This document shows, piece after piece, positions 63,216 through 64,000 of a stretch of 64,000 nt of DNA. The DNA is from Rhizophagus irregularis. Taxonomy: Eukaryota > Glomeromycota > Glomeromycetes > Glomerales > Glomeraceae. The first letter of the stretch is position 1. Each line of letters starts with the position of its first letter. The notes beneath the pieces were generated by a model. That model did no database searches. It saw nothing but the letters and a program-made list of their open reading frames with translations, and was not told the origin of the DNA. The position numbers were made by a program, and so were the translations under genes. The stretch is from positions 5,022,001-5,086,000 of the forward strand of contig NC_089429.1 of the NCBI RefSeq assembly GCF_026210795.1, read 5' to 3'.

Positions 63216-64000
63216 GTCCTTTACACCAAAAACTATGAGAATAAATTAATGTTTATCGGGATCTCTATTTGTGTAATTCGTTTAAATGAATAATAATTTT
63301 TCACCTTTTTTACCTTTGTAAAACATAATCAAAATATTCTCTCTCCCCCTGCAGCCCAAACATATTATAAAGAACTAGAACTCCGTTCGAACAAAGAAAT
63401 TAAAATCAACTCTATCATGATCAAAAGATAATGATCAAATTGGTCAATGCATAATGTGTTTTGCAACCTACGGAACTTGTATTTGTGAAACAGTTTGAAC
63501 AGTTTGGCGCTACTTTCATCACTGAGTTATCAGATGAATTGTATAGTATATACTAAACTAGTAATTTATAAATTCTAGGAATTTTCATTCATGTATTCTT
63601 ACGGGAAGATTAAATTTAGTATAGCGTTGAAGAACACTCATTTCGAGCAAAATATTGAATAATGAAATTCTTTAACGAGTACTAAAAATATTTTTCTATA
63701 AAATCATTATTTTTTCGCTCGAGAGTGGATTTTCCGGATCAACTTACGCAAAAATGCTTATAATTATATTATATACTGCTAACGTTCAAAATCTAATTTG
63801 AGAAGAGGATTAAGCCATGTATTGTTTAAAAATAACGATTTTTTATTAGTATTATGATAGCACAATATTTAAACATGACAAAGCATTTAACGATAATTGA
63901 ATCAAATCACACATTGATTAATCAACAATTTCCTTAAAACGTATAATAATATGCAATCTTTATTATTATTATTATTTATAATTATACTTCATATTATATA
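63216..64000. other. AT-rich end of window
   Basis: No gene or repeat recognised. Confidence 0.45.

Overview
The window looks like nuclear DNA of an arbuscular mycorrhizal fungus (Glomeromycotina, Rhizophagus-like). It is very AT-rich. Coding genes carry short GT-AG introns of about 60-170 bp, often with a CTAAC-like branch point. The gene content fits too: a tyrosine-kinase-like kinase fused to many Sel1 repeats, F-box and BTB proteins in expanded families, and abundant degraded transposons. Species assignment is inference; no search was run.

Layout. 1.0-4.5 kb: six-exon kinase-Sel1 gene (minus), with a one-base frameshift in the repeat region. 4.5-9.5 kb: gene-poor, with a broken kinase first exon and a small inverted-repeat element. 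9.5-11.4 kb: intronless F-box-like gene followed by a G-rich repeat. 11.85-13.1 kb: decayed Sel1-type gene. 13.7-46.9 kb: the main feature, a cluster of nine BTB-SPRY paralogues (seven in tandem on plus, then one minus and one plus) with at least three BTB relics between them. One paralogue gains two upstream exons encoding a mitochondrial-presequence-like leader, one has lost 52 residues of its SPRY core, and one has a 23-bp frameshifting deletion. The cluster also holds an intron-containing tRNA-Asp gene, several miniature inverted-repeat elements, a four-exon YdcZ/DUF606-type membrane transporter and a complete but dead hAT transposon with inverted repeats and an 8-bp target duplication.

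48.4-54.85 kb: a 20-exon ABCC (MRP-type) transporter; all inferred splice phases close to a 1641-residue protein. 55.7-57.2 kb: six-copy tandem array. 57.4-59.3 kb: multi-exon gene with a PD-(D/E)XK-nuclease-like C-terminus. 60.8-61.6 kb: small secreted cysteine-containing protein, a candidate effector. 62.1-63.2 kb: direct copy of a repeat also found at 18.65-19.5 kb.

How the genes work together. BTB proteins commonly act as CUL3 ubiquitin-ligase adaptors, and SPRY domains bind partner proteins. The cluster therefore reads as a birth-and-death family of adaptors whose ligand-facing loop varies between copies while the scaffold is conserved. That function is inferred from domain families, not shown by the sequence. 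Exon boundaries were placed by eye from reading frame and splice signals.
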